A DNA stretch of 64,000 nt, taken from the NCBI RefSeq assembly GCF_013141765.1, contig NZ_WHOD01000082.1, positions 1-64,000 of the forward strand. Reading direction: 5' to 3'. Made by a program: the position numbers and the translations under genes. Source of the stretch: Paenibacillus foliorum (lineage in GTDB: Bacteria; Bacillota; Bacilli; Paenibacillales; NBRC-103111). Below, piece by piece: positions 1-9,219 of the stretch (its first letter is position 1; every line of letters begins with the position of its first letter). The notes below the pieces were generated by a model. That model was not told the origin of the DNA and ran no database searches. It saw only the letters and a list, made by a program, of their open reading frames with translations.

Positions 1-90
1 GCTACACGCGATGCAGGAGCAATTGGTGGCAATATCACAAGACGGCTAGTTCAAATTGCAGAACAGAATCTTTCGAGCTTTAAACGCTGA
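1..90 (+). CDS. Alpha/beta-type SASP, 3' end only
   Basis: The window opens inside this gene; the last 29 codons and the stop remain. The visible GAIGGNITRRLVQIAE stretch is the C-terminal signature of alpha/beta-type small acid-soluble spore proteins, which coat spore DNA and protect it from UV and heat. The same stretch occurs in the complete SASP genes at 15357 and 40652, with small differences (asparagine instead of histidine in GGNIT). The tail SSFKR is specific to this copy. A strong stem-loop follows at 123-172. The family call is certain; the upstream part and promoter lie outside the window. Confidence 0.93.
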   Translation, partial: ATRDAGAIGGNITRRLVQIAEQNLSSFKR

Positions 91-122
91 TCCAGCTTCA
101 TTCTGTTGAAAATATATGAACG

Positions 123-172
123 AAAAGACTTACATTACTCTTATTCCTCCAAGAGTAACGGTAAGTCTTTTT
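123..172 (+). terminator. Rho-independent terminator after the first SASP gene
   Basis: AAAAGACTTAC (123-133) pairs with GTAAGTCTTTT (161-171), and an inner TTACTCTT/AAGAGTAA stem extends the hairpin. It ends in a T run on the plus strand and has an A run at its 5' side, so it could act in both directions. Confidence 0.8.
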
Positions 173-240
173 GGTTAGTAGCCCAAACACTTCCTGTACC
201 GCTAGTAAATTCTGGCATGTAATGAAACGCAATAAACCTA

Positions 241-528
241 TCAGCTCCCCATCCAGTTTCTGTTCAAAGAAAACCTGTCGAACGTGCCCTTCGCTACTCC
301 TTCGATGATATGCTAAGCAGTCATGGAGGCGATCGCTTCCTTCGCCCATGGTTCGAACTTCCCGGCATCCAAGAATTCTTACGATGACGAATTCTTATCC
401 GTTTTTACGATGCCTGCAAAGGTCATAGCCCGGTAAATCATCGCCGCCATTTCTTGACGGGAGATCGTTTGGTTCGGGCGGAACGATTGATCGGCATAGC
501 TTGTACCTGGTCCCCTTTTGGGGTCTTT
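241..528 (-). pseudogene. Remnant of an SLH-domain gene
   Basis: On the minus strand, 528 to 379 reads through YADQSFRPNQTISRQEMAAM and then IYRAMTFAGIV, a clear S-layer-homology half repeat, and stops at TAA (379-381). After a one-frame shift the next part continues as GKFEPWAKEAIASMTA, hits an in-frame TAG (313-315), and goes on as HIIEGVAKGTFDRF, another SLH signature, to TGA at 241. A duplicated GAATTCTT flanks the frame break. There is no start codon or ribosome site. SLH domains anchor proteins to cell-wall polymer; this piece is dead and is probably the tail of an older surface protein gene next to the cohesin-SLH gene. Confidence 0.8.
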
Positions 529-550
529 TGTATTTAATAAATGTGATATA

Positions 551-598
551 AAAAATCCCTTTCAGCGACTGTTTGCCGGCCTGCTGAAAGGGATTTTT
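551..598. terminator. Terminator of the pectate lyase/cohesin/dockerin operon
   Basis: A perfect 16-bp stem, AAAAATCCCTTTCAGC (551-566) with GCTGAAAGGGATTTTT (583-598), sits 8 bases beyond the stop of the minus-strand dockerin gene. The flanking A and T runs make it usable in both directions. Confidence 0.9.
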
Positions 599-605
599 AC
601 ATTGT

Positions 606-2702
606 CTATTCGATTTTATTTGCCACTAGCTGCAGATCAAGCTCGTTGATGACGTTATCTTTATTGACGTCCGCCGCTTTATGAGCTTCCCAGTTCGGAC
701 TGCTGGAAGTAAGGCCAAACAAGCTGGCTGCAATACCGAGGTCGCCGATGTCAACCTTCTGGTTACCGTCCACATCCTCAGGAATTGTTGTGTCAGGGAG
801 CGTTTGCCCCGAGATTGTGATTGCAGCGCTGCCTTGTACGTTCGAACCGTCCTTCGCTCTGGCGACGACCTTCACCGTACCGTTCTTGGCAGCCTGCAGT
901 AATCCGCTGCCGTTGATCGTTGCTTTGTCAGTCGCCGTAACTCCGTCAGCTTCAAAAACAAACCAGTCAACTGAAGCGTTCGTCGCATTGCTTGGCAAGA
1001 CCGTTGCTTGAAGCTGCAATGTTCCGCCGGCAGCAGAAATCGCTGTTCCGCCTGTAACCGTAATCGAGCTGATCCGAATACTGGATGGAGTCCCCGAAGG
1101 CTCAGCGCTTATTTGAGCGGAATTGCCACTTTCTCCATTTGCATTACGAGATGTAATTACATAGTAATACGTTAAACCGTTCGTTACATTCGTATCTAAA
1201 TAAGTAGCAGCATAGACACTGGAAGCTATCGTTGTATACGAGCCTCCGGATGACATAGCGCGTTTAACGCTGTAATAGGTAGCATCGGTCACTGTGTTCC
1301 ATGATATCGTTACCTGTCCGTCTCCCGGAACCGCTGTTACTCCCGTCGGAGCGCTTGGAGGGGTAGCGTTTGTTTGACCGGTGATGGTGATAGTCGTGCT
1401 GCCCTGTACATTCGAGCCGTCTTTTGCTCTTGCTACAACTCTTACGGTGCCGTCCTTGGATGCCTGCAGTAATCCGCTGCCGTTGATCGTTGCTTTGTCG
1501 GTTGCCGTTGTTCCGTCAGACTCGTAAACATGCCAACTGACGGATGTATTCGTCGTATTACTTGGCAAAACATTCGCCTGCATTTGCAGAGTACCGCTCA
1601 AGGTCGATATGGTGCTGCCTCCCGAAGAGCTTACCGTGATGGAGCTCACTGGGACAACTGCCGCTTGAGGCCTGGCACTCTTTTCACTTGAGTTCTCACT
1701 TTCCCCATTCGCATTTACAGCACTCACGACGTAGTAGTAGGTCGTGTCATTGCTTGCGGTCGTATCCGCATGAAAGGTACCGGTAACGTTGGATACAAGC
1801 GTACTGTAAGGCCCGCCCTGCCCTTTGCTGCGCTTCACCGTATAGGAGGATGCGTCTTGAACAGCCGACCAGGATAAGCTAACCTGATTATCCCCAGCTG
1901 TAGCCTGCAATCCTGTTGGAGCAACGGGCGCTGTTCCCGGGTTCGGATTCGTGGTTGAAGACGCTGAATCGAAAATTGTTCCACTTGCATTTACAATCTT
2001 AACATTATCAAATTTAACCGTTGCATGTGTAACAGCTAAACCTACATTTAATGCTGCTGAAGCCATTGTGGTAGTATCTGCTTGTGTAGCATACGGACTA
2101 TTGTATGTTACTCCATCCGCTGAGTAGGAAGCAGTGAATGTAGTACCTAACTTTTGCAGCTTCAGATATACCGGTGTTGATACACTGCTAACAGAACTAC
2201 TATTGCTGTTATTAGCAGCAAAACGTCTGTAATAACCTAAACTACCCGTATTTGGCGTCGAAATCGCAGGGAAATAACTAGCTGCAAACGACGCACTTGT
2301 ATTTGATACCCCATTTTTAACCATCAAAGCAGCACGTGAATTTGCATTTATAGCTGAATTATCTGGAGGTCCAGCTACCGAAACTAATCTTGCTGTTATA
2401 GTGAAATCGCCTTCAACCGGCATATACAAGAAATATACTGTATCTCCGTTTGCAGTTCCGCTTACACTTTGCTGTTTTCCGTCTACAGCTTCAATATCGA
2501 ATTGTCCGTTACTATAGCTTGACGCCTCTTGTTTCACTATTGAGGTGCCTGTAGACGTCCCATTCATCGTCGTCGCCATCCAGCCGGTCGGCAGTGCGCC
2601 AGCAGCCTTTGCTGCGGGAGGAACCGCCAGCTGCCACGATTGCAATGCCATGATGATCGTTAGCAGCATAGCCATTGCTCTTTTATTGATAAAACCCTTC
2701 AT
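606..2702 (-). CDS. Secreted FN3/Ig-like protein with C-terminal dockerin
   Basis: 698 residues. A signal peptide (about 1-33) is followed by a concanavalin-like beta-sandwich of the DUF1349/LamG kind (about 40-245), fibronectin type III, a bacterial Ig-like (Big_2-like) domain, a second FN3 and a second Ig-like domain. The end is a type I dockerin: DVDGNQKVDIGDL and DVNKDNVINELDL are its two calcium-binding loops. No catalytic domain is recognisable, so it may bind polysaccharide or recruit partners. It is the last gene of the operon, 26 bases after the cohesin-SLH gene, with an AGGGGG ribosome site before ATG. Its dockerin could dock on the cohesins encoded upstream; that pairing is inferred. 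Confidence 0.85.
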   Translation of the reverse strand: MKGFINKRAMAMLLTIIMALQSWQLAVPPAAKAAGALPTGWMATTMNGTSTGTSIVKQEASSYSNGQFDIEAVDGKQQSVSGTANGDTVYFLYMPVEGDFTITARLVSVAGPPDNSAINANSRAALMVKNGVSNTSASFAASYFPAISTPNTGSLGYYRRFAANNSNSSSVSSVSTPVYLKLQKLGTTFTASYSADGVTYNSPYATQADTTTMASAALNVGLAVTHATVKFDNVKIVNASGTIFDSASSTTNPNPGTAPVAPTGLQATAGDNQVSLSWSAVQDASSYTVKRSKGQGGPYSTLVSNVTGTFHADTTASNDTTYYYVVSAVNANGESENSSEKSARPQAAVVPVSSITVSSSGGSTISTLSGTLQMQANVLPSNTTNTSVSWHVYESDGTTATDKATINGSGLLQASKDGTVRVVARAKDGSNVQGSTTITITGQTNATPPSAPTGVTAVPGDGQVTISWNTVTDATYYSVKRAMSSGGSYTTIASSVYAATYLDTNVTNGLTYYYVITSRNANGESGNSAQISAEPSGTPSSIRISSITVTGGTAISAAGGTLQLQATVLPSNATNASVDWFVFEADGVTATDKATINGSGLLQAAKNGTVKVVARAKDGSNVQGSAAITISGQTLPDTTIPEDVDGNQKVDIGDLGIAASLFGLTSSSPNWEAHKAADVNKDNVINELDLQLVANKIE

Positions 2703-2728
2703 GATCAGCGTACCCCCTATGAGGTTGT

Positions 2729-4531
2729 TTAGTTAATAAACTCCGCGTATTGAAGCAATCGTTTCAGTACGACAGCAGCTTCTGCGCGAGTCGCATTCGA
2801 CGAAGGCTCGAACGACTGCGATGTTTTACCATTCATAATGCCTGCTTCGATGGACTGGGAGATTGCTTCTTTCGCCCAACTGCTCATCGAGCTTCCATCT
2901 ATTAAGCTCTCAACACGTTTTACATTCGCGGCTTTAGGCTTGCCAACCATTTTCATTGCGCGGCCGATCATTACAGCCATTTGCTCTCGGGTGATATTGG
3001 CGTTCGGAGCAAAGCTGCCATTATCAAGACCTTCCACAAGGCCGGCTTTCGCTGCCGCACCCACATTTCCCGCATGCCAGTCAGTAGCGGCTACATCCTT
3101 AAATACTGCCGCCGACTTATCCTGAGATAAACCTAGACCCTTCACTAGCAGTGTTGCAAACTCGGCTCTTGTAATCTCCCCTAGCGGAACGAACGATTGA
3201 TCCGTTCTGCCGTTGACGACAAGCTTGGAAGCAAGAAGCTCAACATCCGCCTTCGCCCAATGACCGTTCATATCAGCAAACGTTTTGCTGTGTTCAATCA
3301 CGGTATAAATACTATTGCCCGGACGTTTGATCGTCGCTACAGTTACACCACCGGCATTCTCAAATGTTGTTGGAACGAAAGTAAGCTCTCCGGTGGCCGG
3401 GTTAAACAGTACCCCTGTCGCTTTGCTGCTGTCGACTGCAGAAGTTAGTTCAATTGTACGGGTTACATATGTACCGCCAAAATTATCAACTGAACTGGAC
3501 GAACTGCCGCTCTCTACAAAGACATTGAACTTAACTGCACCTCCGAGAAGTTTCACGCCGGATTGCTGCGCACCTGCAGAGACTTGATCCGCATCCTTGC
3601 CTGAGACCTTCTCAATTTGCACAACGACCTTCAAATCTTTAACATCCACGTTCATGGACTGAGCCAGCTTCGTGAAGTCAATAGCAGAAACAGGCAGATC
3701 ATACGTTGAATTACCGTATTTAACCGATACAACCGTTTCCTTTGTTTGCTTCGATGCATCAGCCAACGATGCTGCAGGCAGTTCTACTCGAGCTACAGGC
3801 TCGTTACCTTTAACCTCGATTCCAATCTTGCTCCGAGCCGTGCCGCTAGCCAATTCAATCGCTTTAGTAAATGTCTCTGTGTTTACCGACACAACTACCG
3901 CTTCTTTGCCGTCCGTCGTTGTCGTTTTCACAGCCTCCGAAAATTTAATATCCGCTCCGCTATTGTTCTTTTCTACAGTAGGCTGATTCGTTACCGTGCT
4001 GCCTCCCGAATACGAGTTGCCTCTCGAATGCGAAGTGCCTGTACCAGAATCGATCTGTGTCGAAACCGTTCGAACTGCATTCCACTTGGACTCATGCTCT
4101 TGGGAAGAAACTGCTATTAGGCTAATCAGCTTTATTTCAGCAGAACCTGCGGTAAACGGTATAAACGTAATTGTTGCAAGATCGGCATTCCCGCTTATTC
4201 CCGCTACCTTTTCCACCTTGGTATAAGCAAAAGTTATCTTGTTTCCGCTGGCTAAAGGGGTGATTGAAAATCCCGAGCCTGAGATAGACGATTTTGCTTC
4301 TTTAAAAGAAAGCTTGCTATTGTCATACTCAATGACCGCTTCATATCCATACAAATCCGCTAAATTTTCGCCTTGCAAGGTAACCGTCATTTCCTCATTA
4401 ACTCTTGATACCGATGTTGATACCGCTAACGAGTAAGCTGAATTGACTTCAGCTCTGGACACTTCCGGTCCTATAGACAGCGAAAGAAGCATGAACATTA
4501 CTAAGCATGTAATCCATATTTTGCGATTCAT
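2729..4531 (-). CDS. Cell-surface anchored cohesin protein (cohesin + three SLH)
   Basis: 600 residues from the ATG at 4531, which has AAAGGAAGG at proper spacing; an upstream in-frame ATG lacks this. A signal peptide (about 1-27) precedes a cohesin domain (about 30-160; LYGYEAVIEYDNSKLSF and the ADLATITF strand are typical). A middle region of unknown function follows, then three SLH repeats (about 410-600; e.g. FVPLGEITRAEFATLLVKGL). SLH domains bind pyruvylated wall polymer, cohesins bind dockerins, so this looks like a monovalent anchoring scaffoldin. It lies between two dockerin-bearing genes in one operon, which supports the role, though partner specificity cannot be read from sequence alone. 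Confidence 0.88.
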   Translation of the reverse strand: MNRKIWITCLVMFMLLSLSIGPEVSRAEVNSAYSLAVSTSVSRVNEEMTVTLQGENLADLYGYEAVIEYDNSKLSFKEAKSSISGSGFSITPLASGNKITFAYTKVEKVAGISGNADLATITFIPFTAGSAEIKLISLIAVSSQEHESKWNAVRTVSTQIDSGTGTSHSRGNSYSGGSTVTNQPTVEKNNSGADIKFSEAVKTTTTDGKEAVVVSVNTETFTKAIELASGTARSKIGIEVKGNEPVARVELPAASLADASKQTKETVVSVKYGNSTYDLPVSAIDFTKLAQSMNVDVKDLKVVVQIEKVSGKDADQVSAGAQQSGVKLLGGAVKFNVFVESGSSSSSVDNFGGTYVTRTIELTSAVDSSKATGVLFNPATGELTFVPTTFENAGGVTVATIKRPGNSIYTVIEHSKTFADMNGHWAKADVELLASKLVVNGRTDQSFVPLGEITRAEFATLLVKGLGLSQDKSAAVFKDVAATDWHAGNVGAAAKAGLVEGLDNGSFAPNANITREQMAVMIGRAMKMVGKPKAANVKRVESLIDGSSMSSWAKEAISQSIEAGIMNGKTSQSFEPSSNATRAEAAVVLKRLLQYAEFIN

Positions 4532-4600
4532 TAATGTGCCTTCCTTTCTTAGAAAAACAGGGAAGGGGAAGATCGCTCCCCCCACTGTTCTCTTGGCTGA

Positions 4601-7600
4601 TTACGGGATAAGTTTAACCAAATGCACAAGATCAACAATGTTAATGACGCCATCATTGTTAAAATCCAAATGCTTTTTGTCATTCCATCCCGCTTGACCG
4701 GAGTTAAGTCCATAAGCTGCTGCAAGAATGGCAAGGTCGCCTACATTGACTACTTGATCGCCATTCAAATCGCCCTCTATCGGTTTATTTACCTTCACTT
4801 TAAACGACTCCAGCGCCGCATTCAGTGTTGCTGCCGCTCCGTCTAACTGCTGCTGCGTCGAGGCTTCGTTCGCCAAAACAGCCTTCGCTGAATCGATTGC
4901 GGCCTGCAATGCAGCCTTTGATCCTTCAGGGTATTGGCCTACGCTCGTTCCTTCCACAGCGGAACTATGATAAGCTTCAGCATTTGTAATTGCCGCCTGC
5001 AATGCAGTCAAATTCACTCCACTTGCCAGCTGAACATATACAGAGGCTGCTGATGCCTGTGTAATATTTCCGCTGCTTCCCGCAAGCATCACGTTTTGAG
5101 CAGTAATCGCTGCCATTGCATTTTGGGTAAGTGATTTTGCTTTCCAATTCAGTTGGATCAAAAGCCCATCCGCAGAAACAGCAGCCGTTTGGCCCAAACT
5201 TGCCACTATAAGACGAACTTGGCCCGGCGTATCCTGCTTCACCTGAACAATGGATAATCCAGCCTTTAACGACTCCGCAGATACAAACTCTAATTTGTCA
5301 CTGTCGTAATGGAGCGTGATGTCTTGTGCAAAAATAGCGCTTGAAACGTTGTTCAAGCCATACTTCGTATTAAAGGTTGTGCCGAATGCAACCGGCTGTA
5401 CGCTAGGTAGCGATACACTCGGCGTGTTGCCGACAGGTGCCGCAGGCGTTGCACTTACTTGACCCGACGGCAAGCTTTCGCCGTTCGCATTAACAGCTGT
5501 TACTACATAGAAGTAAGCGGTGCCGTTCGTTAAGCCTGAATCGACGTAAGATGTCAACGTTACATTAGAAGCAATCGTTGAAAACGTACCGTTTTGGCTA
5601 GTGCTTCGCTTCACGGTATAAGACGTTGCACCTGAAGAGGCTGCCCAAGAAAGAGTAACCTTGGCATCGCCCGCTGAAGCAATGACGGAGCCTGGAGCGG
5701 ATGGTGTCTGCGTTGGCGTTGGTTCTGTTGAATTGCCCCCTACAGATAAAAGTTGAGCTGTGTAATTTTTTATTTTATTCATCAGTGCTGTATTAATGCT
5801 ATACGATGCGTCATCGATCGAATTATCAAATTCCCAAGTAAAGTCTCCCTTATTTAGGCGTCCAGCTTTTACCGTAACCATTTGTTCAACATTGCTTACG
5901 GCATCAATGTTAGCTACATTTACTCCCGTATCGGTCAAGGTATCAAAGTTATTATAAGCTGTTCCACCCTTTAATGTTATGTATGAATTTGGAACCGCTT
6001 CACTTCTTGACGCTGCCAGATATGCATCAAATGATGTTGCATTAGCCGGAGCTGTTCCTGCATTGGAATTTGCATAAATAAGATTTCCAGGATCAACAAT
6101 AATATTATTGTAGGCTTTAATCATACCTCCAGGTTCACCGGAGAATGTGCCATCAGCAACACCATTTTTAATATCCGTGCCTTGTAAAGAAATCATCATT
6201 GGATTTTTAGCATTTCTAAAATAATTTGATTCTACAAAGATTGAACTTCCTGTTGTAGCGCCAACACCATATTTTGCGGTTCCATCATAGAAGTTATTAT
6301 AAACATGAATAGTTCCCGTTCTTACACGTGGATGACGAGAGTCTGAATGATCAAACCAGTTATGGTGGAAGGTTGCAAAAAATTCAGATGATTCACTCAA
6401 ACCGACTAGAGCAGATTTTCCGGAATCCCAGTAGTGATTGTAAGAGATTGTGATATACGTCGATGCGCCTTTAAGGTCAGTTGAACCATCGCCTTTTGCT
6501 TGGTCAGCATCTCCTCCTGCAGTTCCATAGAAAATATCATTATTATGCAGCCAAACATTAACATTACCTGTATCAAGTGAAATTCCATCGTCAGGGAATA
6601 ACGCCACGCCAAAGTTTCTTATTTCTACATTACCGGCAGCTCTAACCAGGAATCCCCATCCATACGCATAAGCATCTTCTCCGATGCCTTCAAGCGTAAC
6701 ATTCATTTCGTCATAATTTGATTTACCTTTTACTTCAAGATATCCACTGCTGTTAAGTTGTCCACTCATGTCAGAAGCTGTAACTTTTCCAATAAATCGG
6801 AATGCAAGCGGTGTTTTATCATAGCCTTTTTGTCTTAGTTTTAAAATTTCACCTATACCAACGCCTTTTGTTACAGCACCTTTGCTGCTGGTTATTACAT
6901 CAAGGGTAACTGTTTTTGCAGTCGCAGGTGTTACATAAACAACTTGAGCGCCACTCTTAAGTGTACCATCGTTATTGTAAGCACCTGAACCCGTTTTAAA
7001 TGGTGAGTTTGCTGAAAAAGCAAATCCAGATCTGTCATGCTTCGCTACTGATAGTATATCGGAAACAGCACTTGCTCTTGAACCATCTGACAGTACTGCT
7101 TCAACTTTCATTACATAATCTCCAGCTGCAAGCCCTGCAGCGTCAGCTCTCCAATATGCCGCGTAACTGCGGATTAATTGAGTATCAATTTGCACATATT
7201 GAGAATCCGATGCGCTTGCAGGTTTAACGTATACATTATATCCCTGAGCACTACCAGGCGCCCATTCCACATAGGCTGTTTCAAACCAGCCTCCGCTTCT
7301 GGATAATGCGGGACTAAACGCACCCAGCGGGACAGGAGCAGCGGAGACAGCAGTTGAATTTACACTCTCACCGTCGATGTTGACAGCCGTAACAACGTAG
7401 TAATAAGTCGTGCCATTAGTCAAGCCGTTATTCGTGTAGTTAGTCGCTGTCACGCCTGTAGCCACAGTCGTAAAGTTCTGGCCATCCGTACTCCGCTTCA
7501 CATTGTAGCTGGTCGCTCCGTTTACAGCGCTCCACGATACGTTTACCTTAGCGTCAGCTGCAGTAGCCTTTACACCTGTAGGCGGCAGCGGCGGCGGTGA

Positions 7601-8914
7601 TTGCACCGGTATTGCCTGCACTTCTGTTGTGTCTCCGCTCGGGCCTACATCATTCACAGCGGAAACCGTAAAGTAATAAGTTGTATTGTTGGTTAAGCCT
7701 GTTACCGTGTACGAGTTGGATGCAATGCCCGTTACAGGGGTGTAAGGACCTCCGCTGGTCGTTGCATATTTAACCGTGTAACTTTGTGCTCCGGCTGCAG
7801 CATTCCAGTTCAATATAACCTGGCTGTTTTGCGCTGCGGCAGTCAGCCCCGTAGGCTTGGCTGGCGGTTGCGGCTTCTGCGGCGTAGCCGTAGCCTGCGA
7901 GGAGTCCGCACTCTCCAGACCGTTACTACTAGCGGTCACCACATAGTAATAGGTCGTGCCATTGTTTAGCCCATTGTCCACATAAGAACCAGTTGTAATG
8001 CCGGACTGAACGCTGGTGTATAGGCCGCCGTTTGTATCCGAACGCTTAACGGTATAGCTCATTCCACTTATTGCTGTCCAGGACAAATTAACTTTTGCAT
8101 CCCCCGCCGCAGCCGTTAAGCCGGTCGGTGCGGATGGACGGACGATTTTCGTATACACCTTAATATTATCGTAGTACATGTTCGATGTTTGTTCCGTCGT
8201 TGTAAAGCCCGACAACTGCGAAACTTCAGCCGCCGAATTTGCTTCCGTCTCCGAGAATTCGAACTGGCCTGCTGTCAGGTACGCTCCAGTTGAGCCTGCC
8301 CGCGCGTACGCCTGGGCTTTTTTGGAATTGGTATCGATTTCAAGCTTAACCTGATACCAAACGTCCTTCTGATAGCCTGCAATAACCTTTTTATTAGATT
8401 TGGCGCTGTACAAATAATGTGACAAGTTCGTCCCATTATCGCTGAGCCTCAATTCTATCAGCGCATTACCGGCCTGATTCTCAACCCTCATTACTTTATA
8501 GCCGTGGCTGTCCATTGCTGTCTTCTCGACGCGCCAATCGAATTCGACAGTTACAAGACCGGTAGCGGATGAAGGCAGCTTGCGGACAAACTTGGTGTCG
8601 CCCGTGGTACCCGCATCCTTCACCAGCAAAACTTTACCCGTCTTGTCATTGTTAACCGTCGGGTTTGCTATGCCGCTCGCATCAATAACTGCTATATCAT
8701 TAGTAGCCGTTCCCGCATTAGGCGTGATCGCATATCCGTTGGCTTCCAGATCAGTACGACCTGTCATACTTTCATAGCCATCGTTAATGATATCGTTTAT
8801 TTCGTATTCATCGGCGGCTTGTACTGCCGGAACGAACACAGGAATCCCCGACAATAGTAAATTTAAAACAAGCGCCAATGTGACAACCATACTTAATAGG
8901 CGTTTCCCGTTCAT
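4601..8914 (-). CDS. Multidomain pectate lyase (PL1) with cohesin and dockerin
   Basis: 1437 residues. Order: signal peptide (1-33), LamG-like sandwich (about 34-255), three FN3 domains (about 258-527), a further FN3-like domain (about 533-625), a family 1 pectate lyase parallel beta-helix (about 641-1030), FN3 (about 1071-1155), cohesin (about 1163-1300), a FIVAR-like helical segment (about 1301-1378) and dockerin (about 1381-1437). The PL1 core shows DGSTDLKGASTYITISYNHY (calcium site) and WFDHSDSRHPRVRTG, containing the RxPxxR motif of the catalytic arginine. It should cleave de-esterified polygalacturonan by calcium-dependent beta-elimination outside the cell. The dockerin loops are DLNGDQVVNVGDL and DFNNDGVINIVDL. 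Start is set by GGAGG ahead of ATG. It is the first gene of the operon. Confidence 0.93.
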   Translation of the reverse strand: MNGKRLLSMVVTLALVLNLLLSGIPVFVPAVQAADEYEINDIINDGYESMTGRTDLEANGYAITPNAGTATNDIAVIDASGIANPTVNNDKTGKVLLVKDAGTTGDTKFVRKLPSSATGLVTVEFDWRVEKTAMDSHGYKVMRVENQAGNALIELRLSDNGTNLSHYLYSAKSNKKVIAGYQKDVWYQVKLEIDTNSKKAQAYARAGSTGAYLTAGQFEFSETEANSAAEVSQLSGFTTTEQTSNMYYDNIKVYTKIVRPSAPTGLTAAAGDAKVNLSWTAISGMSYTVKRSDTNGGLYTSVQSGITTGSYVDNGLNNGTTYYYVVTASSNGLESADSSQATATPQKPQPPAKPTGLTAAAQNSQVILNWNAAAGAQSYTVKYATTSGGPYTPVTGIASNSYTVTGLTNNTTYYFTVSAVNDVGPSGDTTEVQAIPVQSPPPLPPTGVKATAADAKVNVSWSAVNGATSYNVKRSTDGQNFTTVATGVTATNYTNNGLTNGTTYYYVVTAVNIDGESVNSTAVSAAPVPLGAFSPALSRSGGWFETAYVEWAPGSAQGYNVYVKPASASDSQYVQIDTQLIRSYAAYWRADAAGLAAGDYVMKVEAVLSDGSRASAVSDILSVAKHDRSGFAFSANSPFKTGSGAYNNDGTLKSGAQVVYVTPATAKTVTLDVITSSKGAVTKGVGIGEILKLRQKGYDKTPLAFRFIGKVTASDMSGQLNSSGYLEVKGKSNYDEMNVTLEGIGEDAYAYGWGFLVRAAGNVEIRNFGVALFPDDGISLDTGNVNVWLHNNDIFYGTAGGDADQAKGDGSTDLKGASTYITISYNHYWDSGKSALVGLSESSEFFATFHHNWFDHSDSRHPRVRTGTIHVYNNFYDGTAKYGVGATTGSSIFVESNYFRNAKNPMMISLQGTDIKNGVADGTFSGEPGGMIKAYNNIIVDPGNLIYANSNAGTAPANATSFDAYLAASRSEAVPNSYITLKGGTAYNNFDTLTDTGVNVANIDAVSNVEQMVTVKAGRLNKGDFTWEFDNSIDDASYSINTALMNKIKNYTAQLLSVGGNSTEPTPTQTPSAPGSVIASAGDAKVTLSWAASSGATSYTVKRSTSQNGTFSTIASNVTLTSYVDSGLTNGTAYFYVVTAVNANGESLPSGQVSATPAAPVGNTPSVSLPSVQPVAFGTTFNTKYGLNNVSSAIFAQDITLHYDSDKLEFVSAESLKAGLSIVQVKQDTPGQVRLIVASLGQTAAVSADGLLIQLNWKAKSLTQNAMAAITAQNVMLAGSSGNITQASAASVYVQLASGVNLTALQAAITNAEAYHSSAVEGTSVGQYPEGSKAALQAAIDSAKAVLANEASTQQQLDGAAATLNAALESFKVKVNKPIEGDLNGDQVVNVGDLAILAAAYGLNSGQAGWNDKKHLDFNNDGVINIVDLVHLVKLIP

Positions 8915-9057
8915 TGAGTCCTCCTGTAAGCTTTAGTTTGTTTGCATGTGTGATTTACTTTCACTCCATGCTGCTCCCCTCGAAATCATTCTTCTGACGA
9001 CTGACAATCATCCCCATGTAACCCCCCCTTCTTAACTTCATCGCCTTTGACTCATTG

Positions 9058-9086
9058 ATTATATAAGCTGGTATTTATAACAACAA
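9058..9086 (-). promoter_or_regulatory. Sigma-A promoter of the pectate lyase operon
   Basis: On the minus strand TTGTTG (9081-9086) and a perfect TATAAT (9058-9063) are 17 bases apart. Transcription would start near 9050, leaving a leader of about 135 bases before the pectate lyase ATG. Confidence 0.7.
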
Positions 9087-9169
9087 TATTCTTTTCTTAG
9101 CACCATTACATGTCAGAGCAAATATCTGAGGTAATGATTATCGTTGTTACAAAAGGCCCGAATACATAA

Positions 9170-9202
9170 AAGCCTCACCCCGGTTAAACCGAGATGAGGC
9201 TT
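9170..9202 (-). terminator. Terminator of the small frame-broken gene
   Basis: On the minus strand AAGCCTCA pairs with TGAGGCTT with an inner CGGTTTAACCG stem, followed by TTTTAT. It lies 17 bases after the stop at 9220 and insulates the pectate lyase promoter. Confidence 0.8.
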
Positions 9203-9219
9203 ATCGTACTTACACAATA

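Noticed and set aside
98..349. An 83-codon minus-strand frame beginning MGEGSDRLHDCLAY
   Set aside because: It crosses the SASP terminator and reads out of frame over the SLH remnant.
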